Source: Mycolicibacterium septicum DSM 44393
Lineage (GTDB): Bacteria > Actinomycetota > Actinomycetes > Mycobacteriales > Mycobacteriaceae
Direction of reading: 5' to 3'
DNA length: 64,000 nucleotides
Assembly (NCBI RefSeq): GCF_000455325.1
Contig: NZ_HG322951.1
Location: 255,411-319,410, forward strand
The notes beneath the pieces were generated by a model. It was not told the DNA's origin. It was given only the letters and a program-made list of their open reading frames with translations, and did not search any database. The translations under genes and the position numbers were made by a program. Numbering within the stretch: position 1 is the stretch's first letter; each line of letters opens with the position of its first letter. This document shows positions 52,617 to 61,213 of this stretch, one piece after another.

Positions 52617-53378
52617 ATGGCTGAACGTGTGACCTTCCCCAGTTCGACGGGTCCGATGCTGGCGGGTGTCATCGACCTGCCCGACGGGCCGATCCGCGGC
52701 TGGGGCGTCTTCTCACACGGGTTCACCCTCGGCAAGGACTCTCCGGCGGCTTCGCGCATCTGCAAACAGCTGGCCAGCGACGGCATCGGGATGCTGCGCT
52801 ACGACGCGCTGGGCCTGGGCGGGTCCGAGGGCGACTGGGGTGACGGCTCGTTCACCCACAAGACCGACGACATCGTCGAAGCCTGCAAGTTCATGTCCGA
52901 GCGCGGGACGCCGGCCGAGATCCTGATCGGGCATTCATGGGGTGGTTCGGCAGTGATCGCCGCGGCCCGGCGATCCCCCGGAGTGCGGGCCGTGGTGACC
53001 GTGGGTGCGCCGTTCGACGTAGGACACGTCGAGCATCAGTACGACGCATGCCTGGACCAGGTGTTCGCCGAGGGCAGCGGCCAGTGGATGGTCGGGGGGA
53101 AGACTCTGACGCTCAAGCGGTCGTTCGTCGAAGATGTCCGGGCCGCCGAGCTGCGCGACAAGATCGAGGCCCTCAAGATGCCGTTGCTCATCCTGCACTC
53201 CCCCACCGACAACACCGTGGGCATCAAGAACGCCAGCGACATCTTCTGGGCCGCCCGCCATCCGCGCAGCTTCGTCTCCCTGGAAGGTTCCGAGCACCTA
53301 CTGACCGGGCCCGGGCAGGCGAAACGCGCCGGACGGATCATCGGCGCCTGGGCGGACGCCTACCTCGGCGTGCGATAG
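52617..53378 (+). CDS. Alpha/beta hydrolase
   Basis: 253 residues. Nucleophile GHSWGGSAV near residue 105, oxyanion SHGFTLG near 35, D in LHSPTDNTVG and His in EGSEHLLTG, the standard triad. LRYDALGLGGSEGDW is typical of Bem46/dienelactone-type hydrolases, and ARRSPGVRAVVTVGAPFD is conserved in bacterial OsmC-linked hydrolases, but no OsmC domain is present. Substrate unknown. It follows the P450 fragment and precedes the lumazine synthase by 9 bases. Confidence 0.83.
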   Translation: MAERVTFPSSTGPMLAGVIDLPDGPIRGWGVFSHGFTLGKDSPAASRICKQLASDGIGMLRYDALGLGGSEGDWGDGSFTHKTDDIVEACKFMSERGTPAEILIGHSWGGSAVIAAARRSPGVRAVVTVGAPFDVGHVEHQYDACLDQVFAEGSGQWMVGGKTLTLKRSFVEDVRAAELRDKIEALKMPLLILHSPTDNTVGIKNASDIFWAARHPRSFVSLEGSEHLLTGPGQAKRAGRIIGAWADAYLGVR

Positions 53379-53387
53379 CGTCGCTAC

Positions 53388-53840
53388 ATGTCTGACGCAG
53401 CCACTCAGATCGCGTTCGTGCAAGCCACCTGGCATCGCAACATCGTCGACAAGGCCCGCGAGGGATTCACCGAGCAGATCCGCACCCACGGTTTCGACCC
53501 CGCGGCCCTCGAGTTCTTCGAGGTTCCCGGCGCCTTCGAGATTCCGCTCACCGCAAAGCGTCTGGCGCTCACCGGGCGTTACCGGGCGGTCGTCGCGGCC
53601 GGACTCGTGGTCGACGGCGGCATCTACCGCCACGACTTCGTGGCCACCGCGGTGATCGACGGACTGATGCGCGTGCAACTCGACACCGACGTGCCGGTGT
53701 TCTCGGTCGTGCTCACCCCGCACCATTTCCACGAGCACGACGAGCACGTCGACTACTTCACGAAGCACTTCGTCAAGAAGGGCGCCGAGGCGGCCAACGC
53801 CGTCGCGGCCACGCTGGCCGTGCACAGCTCGCTGGGCTAG
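53388..53840 (+). CDS. Type II 6,7-dimethyl-8-ribityllumazine synthase (RibH2-like)
   Basis: 150 residues. QIAFVQATWHRNIVDKAREG, FFEVPGAFEIPLTAKRLA, GLVVDGGIYRHDFVATAVID, VFSVVLTPHHFHEHDEH and HFVKKGAEAANAV match the Brucella/Rhizobium RibH2 type rather than the icosahedral type I enzyme. Type II enzymes form decamers and are slower; in some bacteria they serve stress roles or flavin delivery. No other riboflavin gene is adjacent; mycobacteria keep their main ribH with ribA/ribG. It is therefore an extra copy. The gene is convergent with fprA (4-base overlap). Confidence 0.87.
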   Translation: MSDAATQIAFVQATWHRNIVDKAREGFTEQIRTHGFDPAALEFFEVPGAFEIPLTAKRLALTGRYRAVVAAGLVVDGGIYRHDFVATAVIDGLMRVQLDTDVPVFSVVLTPHHFHEHDEHVDYFTKHFVKKGAEAANAVAATLAVHSSLG

Positions 53841-55198
53841 TCACGCACGAGTGCGTCGCGGCCGGCCCGGACCATGTCCTCGCGCGGCACCACTTTCACG
53901 CGTTCACGGCCCTGCACCTCGCCCAGCGACACCTCGTGGGCGTCGAGGCGCTCCCACTCGGCCCAAGTGGTGTAGTCGACACCACCGGCCGCCAGATGCG
54001 CGAGTATCGCGTCGGGGTCGGCGGTTTCGGGGCCCCGCAGGCCCGGCAGGTCGTTGAGCAGGCTCGTGACGGTTTCGGCCGCGTCGGACTTGGTGTGCCC
54101 GATCAAGCCGATCGGCCCGCGTTTGATCCATCCCGTCACGTAGGCCGCATCGATCAGCCCGCCGTCGATGTCGAGCACCCGGCCCGCGTCGTTCGGCACC
54201 ACCCCGGCGTGGTGATCGAACGGCAGGTTCGCCAGGTGGGTGGACAGGTAGCCGACGGCTCGGTACACGGCTTCGACCGGCCAATCGGTGAATTCTCCGG
54301 TCCCCCGGACGTTTCCGTCCCCGCAGAGCTCGGTTCGTTCGGTACGAAGCCCCTCGACCCGGTCGGTGCCCAGCACCGCCACGGGCGCCTGGCACAGGTG
54401 GAGATGGATCCGGTGCGGCGCGCCGGTCGGCTCACGCTGCAGGTACTTCATCATCGTGTCCACCACGAGCCGGGTCGACTTGCTCGTGTTGATGGCGTGC
54501 TGGCTGGCCTCGTCGATCTCGAAGCCCTCGGGATGCACGATGACGTCGACGCTCGGCGAGTGCGACAGCTCGCGGAACTCCATGGGGCTGAACTTGATCT
54601 GCGCAGGCCCGCGGCGGGCGAACACGTGGACGTCGGTGGCCTGATTGGCGGCAAGGCCCTGGTAGACGTTGCCGGGTATCTCGGTGCCGAGCTGCTCGTC
54701 GGCCGGCTTGGCGAGCATCCGGGCGACGTCGAGTGCGACGTTGCCCGCGCCGAGTACCGCGACGTGCTTCGCCGTGAGCGGCCAGGTGCGCGGCACTTCG
54801 GGATGCCCGTCGTACCAGGACACGAAGTCTGCCGCGCCGTAGCTGCCCGGCAGTTCGATGCCGGGGATCTCGAGGGCCCGGTCCGCCCGTGCCCCGGTGG
54901 AGAAGATCACCGCGTCGTAGTGACGACGCAGATCGGCCAGGGTCAGATCGGTCCCGTAGTGGACGTTGCCGATGAATCGCACGACGTTGTCGTCACGGGA
55001 GAGCACCCGGCGCAACGCCTTGATGATCTCCTTGATCCGCGGATGATCCGGGGCCACGCCGTAGCGCACGAGCCCGTAAGGCGCAGGCAGCCGGTCGAAT
55101 ACGTCGACGCGCGCGTGCTCGTACTCCTTGGTCAGGATGTCGGCGGCATAGATGCCTGCCGGGCCCGCGCCGATGACTGCTACCTGGATCTTCCTCAT
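53837..55198 (-). CDS. fprA: NADPH-ferredoxin reductase FprA
   Basis: 453 residues of adrenodoxin reductase type. VAVIGAGPAGIYAADIL (FAD), PYGLVRYGVAPDHP, VAVLGAGNVALDVARML (NADPH) and AYVTGWIKRGPIGLIGHTKS are characteristic. FprA reduces ferredoxins and P450-linked FdxC-type proteins in mycobacteria. ATG 55198. An excellent IdeR box lies 17 bases upstream, so expression is probably induced in low iron. It could serve the P450 at 59.5-60.8 kb. Confidence 0.92.
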   Translation of the reverse strand: MRKIQVAVIGAGPAGIYAADILTKEYEHARVDVFDRLPAPYGLVRYGVAPDHPRIKEIIKALRRVLSRDDNVVRFIGNVHYGTDLTLADLRRHYDAVIFSTGARADRALEIPGIELPGSYGAADFVSWYDGHPEVPRTWPLTAKHVAVLGAGNVALDVARMLAKPADEQLGTEIPGNVYQGLAANQATDVHVFARRGPAQIKFSPMEFRELSHSPSVDVIVHPEGFEIDEASQHAINTSKSTRLVVDTMMKYLQREPTGAPHRIHLHLCQAPVAVLGTDRVEGLRTERTELCGDGNVRGTGEFTDWPVEAVYRAVGYLSTHLANLPFDHHAGVVPNDAGRVLDIDGGLIDAAYVTGWIKRGPIGLIGHTKSDAAETVTSLLNDLPGLRGPETADPDAILAHLAAGGVDYTTWAEWERLDAHEVSLGEVQGRERVKVVPREDMVRAGRDALVRD

Positions 55199-55214
55199 GA
55201 CCGCCCTTACATAT

Positions 55215-55233
55215 TTAGGTAAGGCAATCCTAA
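55215..55233. promoter_or_regulatory. IdeR iron box upstream of fprA
   Basis: TTAGGTAAGGCAATCCTAA matches the mycobacterial IdeR consensus TWAGGTWAGSCTWACCTWA at all but about three positions, with both half-sites TTAGG and CCTAA perfect. It lies 17 bases upstream of the fprA ATG, in position to block transcription when iron is abundant. Confidence 0.85.
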
Positions 55234-55276
55234 ATACAGAGCGGTTTCCCGCAAGACCTCCCCAACGAGATCCGCG

Positions 55277-56203
55277 TCACGGTGCGGTAGCGCGGCGGAC
55301 GTGCCCGGCGATGCGCTCGTAGACGCGCCGGGTGACGTCGGCCGCACTGCTCATGATGTTGTAGCCGTGATCGACCCCGGGCACCTCGTGATACTCGGCC
55401 AGGGCGCCCACCGCATCGAGCTTCTGCGCGTACTGCCACGCCTCGTCGCGCAGCCGGTCGTACTCGGCGGTGACGATCAGCGCCGGGGCGATCCCCTCGA
55501 GCCCGTCGGCGTTGGTCCCCCAGACCGGGGAGACCAGACGGTCGGTGCGCTGCGCACGATCAGGGACGTATGCGGTGTCGAACACCTCACCCATCCACGG
55601 CTTCAGCACCGCCTTGGCGCCGACCGGGGAATGTTTGTCCTTGGTGGCGGTGACCAGGTCCAGCGGTGGGTAGTGCAGCATCTGCAATGCGATCTTCGGC
55701 CCGCCGTTCGCTGTGCCGTTCTCCAAAGCCAGCCTCGCCGCGCCCGCGGACAGGCTGCCACCCGCGCTCTGGCCTCCGACGCACAGCCGGGTGCCGTCCC
55801 AGTCCCGCTCGGGCGCCGCGGCCCAACCGAGCACGTCATAGATCTGCTCCACCGGCGTGGGGAACCGGTGTCCCGGGGCCAACAGGTAATCGACGTTGAC
55901 CACAACGACATTCGCGTGTTCGGCCAGGAACCGGCACCACGGGTCGTCCTGTTCGCGGTGCCCGACCACGAAACCCCCGCCGTGCACGTTCACGTACACC
56001 GCGGGCTTCTCCTCACCCGAGGGCGGGTGATACACCGTCGCGGCAACCTCACCATGACGGGTAGGTATCTGCACAAGCGTTGTGCGGCCGGGGATTTCGG
56101 GGAACCGGACGCCACGCATGGGCCCCGGTCTCACTCCGACCGAGAACAAACGGGCCAGGGCATCGGCCACAATCGGCGTGGACAGTATCGACACCGCTCC
56201 CAC
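55277..56203 (-). CDS. HSL-family alpha/beta hydrolase (lipase/esterase)
   Basis: 308 residues. HGGGFVVG oxyanion motif near 75, nucleophile GGQSAGGS near 145, Asp in VTAEYDRLRDEA and His in PGVDHGYN: a complete hormone-sensitive-lipase triad. Mycobacterial Lip proteins of this type hydrolyse short-chain esters. The start is GTG 56203 (or an internal GTG three codons later). It begins 15 bases after the PPE stop on the same strand, so the two probably form an operon. Confidence 0.87.
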   Translation of the reverse strand: MGAVSILSTPIVADALARLFSVGVRPGPMRGVRFPEIPGRTTLVQIPTRHGEVAATVYHPPSGEEKPAVYVNVHGGGFVVGHREQDDPWCRFLAEHANVVVVNVDYLLAPGHRFPTPVEQIYDVLGWAAAPERDWDGTRLCVGGQSAGGSLSAGAARLALENGTANGGPKIALQMLHYPPLDLVTATKDKHSPVGAKAVLKPWMGEVFDTAYVPDRAQRTDRLVSPVWGTNADGLEGIAPALIVTAEYDRLRDEAWQYAQKLDAVGALAEYHEVPGVDHGYNIMSSAADVTRRVYERIAGHVRRATAP

Positions 56204-56218
56204 GCTACCAATGCGGAG

Positions 56219-57751
56219 TCATCCCTCGCGCCAGCTTCCGGGCAACAGCGGGTTGGTCGGACCGCCGCGAAGTGGATCGCTCTCCAGCGTCACCAGCCCC
56301 TCTGCATCGGCAACCCCGGCGTTGTGCCGTGTACCGGTGAATCCCCCTGCCGCACCCTGTTTTCCGGTGCCACGGTCGGATGCCTCGACGCGGGGCGCTG
56401 CGGTGACGGCAGGCCCGGCGTCGTCGTCCATGGTCATGAACTCGTCGCGGTAGCCGCGCTCCTTGAGATCCGCACCGCGGCGGCGCCGGGACCTACGCCT
56501 GGCCCGCTTGGCAGCCAGGGCCGCCGCCGAACTCGACGCGACGATGCCGGCGGCCGGCGCCTTTGCCCCGGTGCCCTCGGTGAGCGTGGGGCCGACCCCC
56601 TCGTCCGGGTCGAGTCCGGACACCGCGTACGGCACCGCCATGGTCGAGGTGACGCCCGGCGCCGCGGTGGCACCACCACCGGCCGCCGGGGCCGATCCGC
56701 CTGACGCGGCACCCGCGCCCGCCGCTGTGGTCGGCAGTGCGGCCAGCGGTTGAATGTTGTTGTGTTCGGCGCGAACCGGTGACTGCGCCGGTGTGTCGGC
56801 ACCCGCGTCCGCGGGTGGGGCCTCGCCGGAGAGCGGCACCAGACCGACCAGACCGATCAGCCCCAGCGAGGCCGCCATCAGAAGCGGCGACGCGAGCAAC
56901 AGCCCGTAGATCGTCCACCACAGCGGCCAGCCCCACACCAGGTTGTAGCTGACCAGGAAGAAGGTCGGCCCCCAAGTGATGAGTGCCTGCACCGGATTCG
57001 TCGCGAAGCCGGTGAGAAATGCCTGGATCATGGCTTCTGGGTTCTTGAGGAACTCGATGGTTTCCTGACCGCCCGGGGCGGTGGCGAGATAGTCCTCCAG
57101 GAACTGCCAGATCGTGTCGGCGATGTTCAGCGAGGTACCGGATTCGCCGGCTCGGGACTCGGCATCGGTCTGCGCCATCGCGGCCATCGCCGAACCGGTC
57201 TCGCCGGCTCCAGGGGCGACCACCATGGGTGCCGGCACAGTCTGCGGCACCGCCGCCAGGGCTGCCCCCGATACTGCCTGGTAGGTCGACATGGTGGTCG
57301 CGGCCTGGAGCCACATCCGGACGTAGTCCGCTTCGTTGACGGCGATCGGGATGGTGTTGATGCCGAAGAAATTGGTCGCCGACAGCACACCGTGGGCGAC
57401 ATGGTTGGCGGCCAACTCCCCCAGTGTCGGCATCGCGGCCAACGCTGTGGAGTAGGCGGCCGCCGCCGATTCGTGTTGGACAGCGGCCAGGCCGCTACTC
57501 ACGCTCTGTGAGCTCAACCACGCGAGGTAGGGACCGTGTGCCGCGGCATAGCGCTCGGCGCTGGGCCCCTCCCATGCGCCGGCCTGCACGACACCGAGCA
57601 CTGCGGTCAGCTCGGACGCCGCCGATGCGTACTCGGTCGCCAGGTCATGCCAGGCACCCGCGGCGACCAGCATCGATCCAGGCCCTGGACCACTGGCCAG
57701 CAGCGCGGAGTGCACCTCGGGCGGCGCGGCGAACCAGGTCGGTGCGGTCAT
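56219..57751 (-). CDS. PPE-family protein, PPW subgroup
   Basis: 510 residues from ATG 57751. PPE N-terminus: [15 protein letters not shown], then [20 protein letters not shown] with the WxG-like motif. A hydrophobic segment near 260-300 contains [21 protein letters not shown] disordered Ala/Gly/Arg-rich region follows ([11 protein letters not shown]). The C-terminus has GGFTGTRHN and NPLLPGSW, the GFxGT and PxxPxxW marks of the PPW subgroup, which includes the heme-iron linked PPE36 and PPE37. No PE partner gene is adjacent. Export would need an ESX system elsewhere. Confidence 0.87.
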   Translation of the reverse strand: MTAPTWFAAPPEVHSALLASGPGPGSMLVAAGAWHDLATEYASAASELTAVLGVVQAGAWEGPSAERYAAAHGPYLAWLSSQSVSSGLAAVQHESAAAAYSTALAAMPTLGELAANHVAHGVLSATNFFGINTIPIAVNEADYVRMWLQAATTMSTYQAVSGAALAAVPQTVPAPMVVAPGAGETGSAMAAMAQTDAESRAGESGTSLNIADTIWQFLEDYLATAPGGQETIEFLKNPEAMIQAFLTGFATNPVQALITWGPTFFLVSYNLVWGWPLWWTIYGLLLASPLLMAASLGLIGLVGLVPLSGEAPPADAGADTPAQSPVRAEHNNIQPLAALPTTAAGAGAASGGSAPAAGGGATAAPGVTSTMAVPYAVSGLDPDEGVGPTLTEGTGAKAPAAGIVASSSAAALAAKRARRRSRRRRGADLKERGYRDEFMTMDDDAGPAVTAAPRVEASDRGTGKQGAAGGFTGTRHNAGVADAEGLVTLESDPLRGGPTNPLLPGSWREG

Positions 57752-57782
57752 CTGGCCACTCCTGGGACATTCGGACAATGGT

Positions 57783-57805
57783 TAACATGAATCGGGTTCA
57801 TGTTA
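57783..57805. promoter_or_regulatory. Palindromic operator between PPE and TetR genes
   Basis: TAACATGAA and TTCATGTTA are perfect 9-bp arms around TCGGG. The site lies 32 bases before the PPE start and 22 bases before the TetR start, so the TetR protein probably represses both. The TetR gene at 57827 begins within a second, weaker palindrome (TTGT...ACAA). Confidence 0.75.
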
Positions 57806-57826
57806 TCTATGTGCGACGATTTGTAG

Positions 57827-58447
57827 GTGGTCACCCACAAGCCACTACGGCGACGACAGCCGGTGCAGGAGCGCAGCCGACGACGGGTCGAACGAATCCG
57901 GGCCGCAGCACTCGAGCTCCTCGAAACCCAGGGCGTAGACGCCGTCACCACCCGCGCCATCGCCCATCGGGCCGAAGTCCCGGTCGCGACGGTCTATCAG
58001 TTCTTCCCCAACCGCGACGCGATCCTGCAGGAGATCGTCGCCGACCACCTCGACCGGCGCGACGCCGAGGGCGCGGCCATCCTGGCCGCGCTGGCCCCCA
58101 CCAGCCTGGCCGAGGTCGCCCACGGCATCTTCGAATTCCACTACGAGCACCTTCGCAACCACCCGCACCTGGTCAACCTGCACTACACCAGCCTGGCCAG
58201 CGGACTGCTGGCCGATCCGCGTGCGCGCCGGGCCGAGTTCGCCAACGCCCTGCACGCCGGGCTGATGCACTGGGGTCTGCTGCGCGAGGGCACCGACCCG
58301 CTGGTGACGATGGTTGCGGTGGAGATGGGTGATCGCCTGCTGGAGATGGCGTTCCACGCCGGCCCGGGACAAGACCGGGCGATCCTCACCGAGGGGGAAC
58401 GGGCACTGACCCAGTATCTGCAGGCCTACGCCGCGCCGACCGCCTGA
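57827..58447 (+). CDS. TetR-family regulator divergent from the PPE-lipase operon
   Basis: 206 residues. The HTH is TRAIAHRAEVPVATVYQFFP near residues 40-65, the TetR recognition pattern. The C-terminal domain has HLRNHPHLVNLHYTSLASGL, helical. Start GTG 57827. Divergent to PPE with a shared TAACATGAA palindrome. Its stop region overlaps the convergent small gene by 22 bases. The ligand is unknown. Confidence 0.86.
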   Translation: MVTHKPLRRRQPVQERSRRRVERIRAAALELLETQGVDAVTTRAIAHRAEVPVATVYQFFPNRDAILQEIVADHLDRRDAEGAAILAALAPTSLAEVAHGIFEFHYEHLRNHPHLVNLHYTSLASGLLADPRARRAEFANALHAGLMHWGLLREGTDPLVTMVAVEMGDRLLEMAFHAGPGQDRAILTEGERALTQYLQAYAAPTA

Positions 58448-58848
58448 TCGGCGGCCCGTTCCTGCTTGACCAGGGCGAATCGCGCGAGCGTGCCGACGAA
58501 CCGATCGAGGTCGACGACCCGAGCACGCAGGCCCGGGCCCGGGACCCAGCACCCCCGGTGGCGTTCGAGCACCAGAGCTTCGACCGCCTCGGCGAATACC
58601 GCGGTCGCCGTCCCCGGGTTGGCCGCATCGCGCCAGCCCTCGACGATGTGCACCTGCAGCGGCCGACCGTCGAGCCTGCGCATCCGCACCGATGACGCCG
58701 TCACCGAGACGGCGACGGCGGTGGTCGAAAAGTCGCCGCCGATACCCACCTGGACGACGTCGTCGACGAGCGGAACCGTCAGGCAGATCGTTCCGGGTCT
58801 GAGGCGGTCCAGATCCGGCGCCGGCAGGGATGACGAGCATTCACGCAT
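58426..58848 (-). CDS. Hypothetical protein behind a Zur-like box
   Basis: 140 residues from ATG 58848 (MRECSSSLPAPDLDRLRPGT). I do not recognise a domain. Predicted beta-rich start (TICLTVPLVDDVVQVGIGGD), then a middle with VHIVEGWRDAANPGTATAVF and RGCWVPGPGLRARVVDLDRF. Two cysteines near the ends are the only obvious metal ligands. An in-frame ATG at 58872 lies inside the AT-rich operator and is unlikely. The upstream TGATTATCATTTTCA element suggests zinc control. It is convergent with the TetR gene. Confidence 0.6.
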   Translation of the reverse strand: MRECSSSLPAPDLDRLRPGTICLTVPLVDDVVQVGIGGDFSTTAVAVSVTASSVRMRRLDGRPLQVHIVEGWRDAANPGTATAVFAEAVEALVLERHRGCWVPGPGLRARVVDLDRFVGTLARFALVKQERAADQAVGAA

Positions 58849-58856
58849 ACCGTTAA

Positions 58857-58871
58857 TGATTATCATTTTCA
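58857..58871. promoter_or_regulatory. Zur (FurB)-like AT-rich operator
   Basis: On the minus strand TGAAAATGATAATCA, containing the perfect 13-base palindrome AATGATTATCATT (58855-58867). This is close to the actinobacterial Zur consensus TGAAAATGATTTTCA and stands out in GC-rich surroundings. It covers the -10 to +1 region directly before the hypothetical gene at 58848. Confidence 0.7.
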
Positions 58872-58922
58872 TCGCTCGCGTTCAATGCCGCGAACGATCG
58901 CGCAGGTCAGCGAGCTGAGCGG

Positions 58923-59462
58923 TCAGCGACGGGCGCCGCCGCCACCGACTTCGGCCGCCAGCGGCGGCGGTAGCGGGGTCGTCGGTGTGGGCGCCGCTGT
59001 GGCCGGAGCGGGCGCCGCGCCCGGCGACTTCGGCGAGTCCGCTGCGGCGGGCGCTCCCGGACGGTGGAAGTCGATCATCGCCTCCTCGCGGATCACCTTC
59101 TCCCCCACGCTGAGCACGAGCGACTTCGGGGTCACCAGGTATTCGATCCCCGCGTTCTCGACGTGGAACGCACCGTCGTCGTTGCGCGTGGCCGGCACGA
59201 TCAGCTTGGCGCCGTCGCGCAACCGCACACCGCGGTACTCGTACTTGCCGCCCGGCACCGAACAGATCGCCACGCGTGAGGCGTCGGTGCTGCCGAACAG
59301 CACTGTCGCGTCCGCACTGGCACACCGCGCCGTGGAATCGACATACCCCCGGGCATCACTGGCCGGGGCGGCCGTGGCCGATGGAATCCCTACCGCGAGC
59401 AACGAAATACCCGCCGTCACCGCAGCGGTGATACAGCGACGCGGGGACCAGGTACCAGACAT
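58923..59462 (-). CDS. Secreted protein with a Pro/Ala-rich tail
   Basis: 179 residues. Signal peptide CITAAVTAGISLLAVGIPSA ending near TAAPASD. The mature domain (to about residue 130) has two conserved-looking cysteines (RCASADATVLFGSTDASRVA; AICSVPGGKYEYRGVRLRDG) and a compact beta-rich core, AFHVENAGIEYLVTPKSLVL. The tail is proline/alanine-rich (PPPLAAEVGGGGARR). It is the last gene of the minus-strand run from the MoxR/VWA pair through the P450; the gap to the P450 stop is 40 bases. The function is not recognisable. Confidence 0.7.
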   Translation of the reverse strand: MSGTWSPRRCITAAVTAGISLLAVGIPSATAAPASDARGYVDSTARCASADATVLFGSTDASRVAICSVPGGKYEYRGVRLRDGAKLIVPATRNDDGAFHVENAGIEYLVTPKSLVLSVGEKVIREEAMIDFHRPGAPAAADSPKSPGAAPAPATAAPTPTTPLPPPLAAEVGGGGARR

Positions 59463-59502
59463 CGGTTACCACTGAACCACGGCTTTGCTGCTCACACGAG
59501 CG

Positions 59503-60753
59503 TCAACCCCGAGAGACCACCGAATCGTTAGGTCCCCGCAACACAGTCGACCGCTCGCCCGCCGTGAACACGACCGGGATCCGGCGGTAGCCACGCGTCA
59601 CGGAGTTGCCGTGGAACACTGCGGTGCCCTCGGGATCCAACGCGAGATCGGGCATCCGGGCGAGCACCTGCTCGAGTCCGACGGCGAACTCCAGGCGCGC
59701 CAGATTCGAGCCGAGGCACCGGTGCACACCTGCCCCGAAGCCGAGGTGCCGGTTCGCCGAGCGGTCCAGCACACAGCGATCCGGATCCGGGAACTGGTCG
59801 GCATCCCGGTTGGCCGCCGCGTAGTTGATCAGAACCGAGTCGCCAGGGCAGAACCGCTGCCCGCTCAACTCGGCGTCCTTGGCCACCGTGCGGGGCAGGC
59901 TGTGGATCGACCCCGCGAAGCGGATGAACTCCTCGACGGCCCTCGGCAGGATCTCGGGCTCGGCGATCAGCCGGTCGCGCTCGCCGGGGTGGGTGGCCAG
60001 GTAGTGGAATGCGAAAGACATTGCGCTGGCTGTAGTTTCCAGCCCGGCCTGGACCAGCAGAATCGCATTGGCGACGATGTCGTTGAACGGCAACGGTTCC
60101 CCGTCGATCTCGGCATGCAGTAGCACGTCGATCATGTCGTCGCGGGCAGGTGCGGTCGTCCGGGCCGACACCGCATCGTGCAGATGCTGATACAACCCGC
60201 CCCAGGCCAGCATGCGGGCCTGCTCGGTACCGCCGTTGAGCGCGGTGTCGACCAGCTCGATGCACAACGGGACATCGCCGACAGGCATGCCGAGCAGATA
60301 TTTGAAGAACACAATGCCGGGCTGCTGCCAGGCGACCTGAGCCAGATCCCCCGAGCCGTGCTCGATGAAAGCATCGATCAGCTGGTCGGTTTCGGCCCGG
60401 ATCTGCGGTGCGAGCGCCTTCATCCGGGCCGGAGAGAAGTACGGGTTGAGCACCTTTCGGAACTTCTGCTGTCGTGGCGGGTCGAGGGTGATCACCAGAT
60501 CACCGCCGGCCTGCAGGGCACCCTCCGGGGTCGGATTGCTGGAGAAGTGCTGCCAGTCCTGCGCGATCTGGTAGCACTCGTCGTAACCGACCGCGACCCA
60601 GGCGCCGTCGGTCGGGAAGAACGGTGACTCGGTGCGCGCGATCGGCGCCTGCCGGCGCATCACCGAATACACCTCGTAGAGCAGGTCGTGATCGTTGAAG
60701 TCCTCGTGGCGCAGGTCCCAGTTGCGGGCATGCTCTTCAGGCGATTTGGGCAC
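59503..60753 (-). CDS. Cytochrome P450
   Basis: 416 residues. Heme ligand C346 in HLGFGAGVHRCLG, ExxR at E275-R278 (EEFIRFAG), helix I VQAGLETTASAM (A236 to T241, the oxygen-activating AG-x-E-T). A soluble bacterial class I P450 needing a ferredoxin and reductase, neither encoded next door; FprA at 53.8-55.2 kb could supply the reductase. It begins 9 bases after the 142-residue membrane-protein gene, so it is part of the NorQ/NorD-type operon. The substrate is unknown. Start ATG 60753. Confidence 0.9.
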   Translation of the reverse strand: MPKSPEEHARNWDLRHEDFNDHDLLYEVYSVMRRQAPIARTESPFFPTDGAWVAVGYDECYQIAQDWQHFSSNPTPEGALQAGGDLVITLDPPRQQKFRKVLNPYFSPARMKALAPQIRAETDQLIDAFIEHGSGDLAQVAWQQPGIVFFKYLLGMPVGDVPLCIELVDTALNGGTEQARMLAWGGLYQHLHDAVSARTTAPARDDMIDVLLHAEIDGEPLPFNDIVANAILLVQAGLETTASAMSFAFHYLATHPGERDRLIAEPEILPRAVEEFIRFAGSIHSLPRTVAKDAELSGQRFCPGDSVLINYAAANRDADQFPDPDRCVLDRSANRHLGFGAGVHRCLGSNLARLEFAVGLEQVLARMPDLALDPEGTAVFHGNSVTRGYRRIPVVFTAGERSTVLRGPNDSVVSRG

Positions 60754-60762
60754 GGCCGGTCC

Positions 60763-61191
60763 CTACCCGGGCTGCTGTTCTTGAGCCTGGCGGGCCAGGC
60801 GTTCCTCGTGACGGCGCACCAGTTCGCGGAAGCCCAACCGGTCGTACTTCGGCGTCGGCTGGATACCCCACTCGTCGCGGGCGGTGTCCTTGCCCTCGGC
60901 ACCCTCCGGAGGACCGAACATCGGGTATGGGTGCTTGCACTCGAGCGTGTCGTCGGAATAGCGGACCTTGAGCAGTTCGCTGCAGATCTCGGTCATGCTC
61001 AGGGTCGGGTAGCCGTAGTAGACGGCCATGAACGGCAACGTGAACGCGCCTTCGACGACCAGGGCGACCAGACACACCAGCACGGCCCGCTTGATCCATT
61101 TGTGCATGTTCGCGTAGTACGGGGTGGTGCCCGGCGGCAGATCCTGGGCCGGGTCTTGTTCTGTCTCAGTGCTTTCTGTGGGGCTCGACAC
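60763..61191 (-). CDS. Single-pass membrane protein with Cys/His-Pro motif (unknown)
   Basis: 142 residues. One transmembrane helix near residues 35-57 ([20 protein letters not shown]) after a basic HKWIKR. The C-terminal part contains [20 protein letters not shown] followed by PMFGPP. Two cysteines and a His-Pro-Tyr-Pro stretch could bind metal or form a disulfide outside the membrane, and the end is charged and helical. I do not know the family. It sits between the six-helix membrane protein and the P450, 9 bases before the latter. Start ATG 61191; upstream gap 22 bases. Confidence 0.72.
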   Translation of the reverse strand: MSSPTESTETEQDPAQDLPPGTTPYYANMHKWIKRAVLVCLVALVVEGAFTLPFMAVYYGYPTLSMTEICSELLKVRYSDDTLECKHPYPMFGPPEGAEGKDTARDEWGIQPTPKYDRLGFRELVRRHEERLARQAQEQQPG

Positions 61192-61213
61192 AATGCGCTC
61201 CTTTCGAAGTTGT

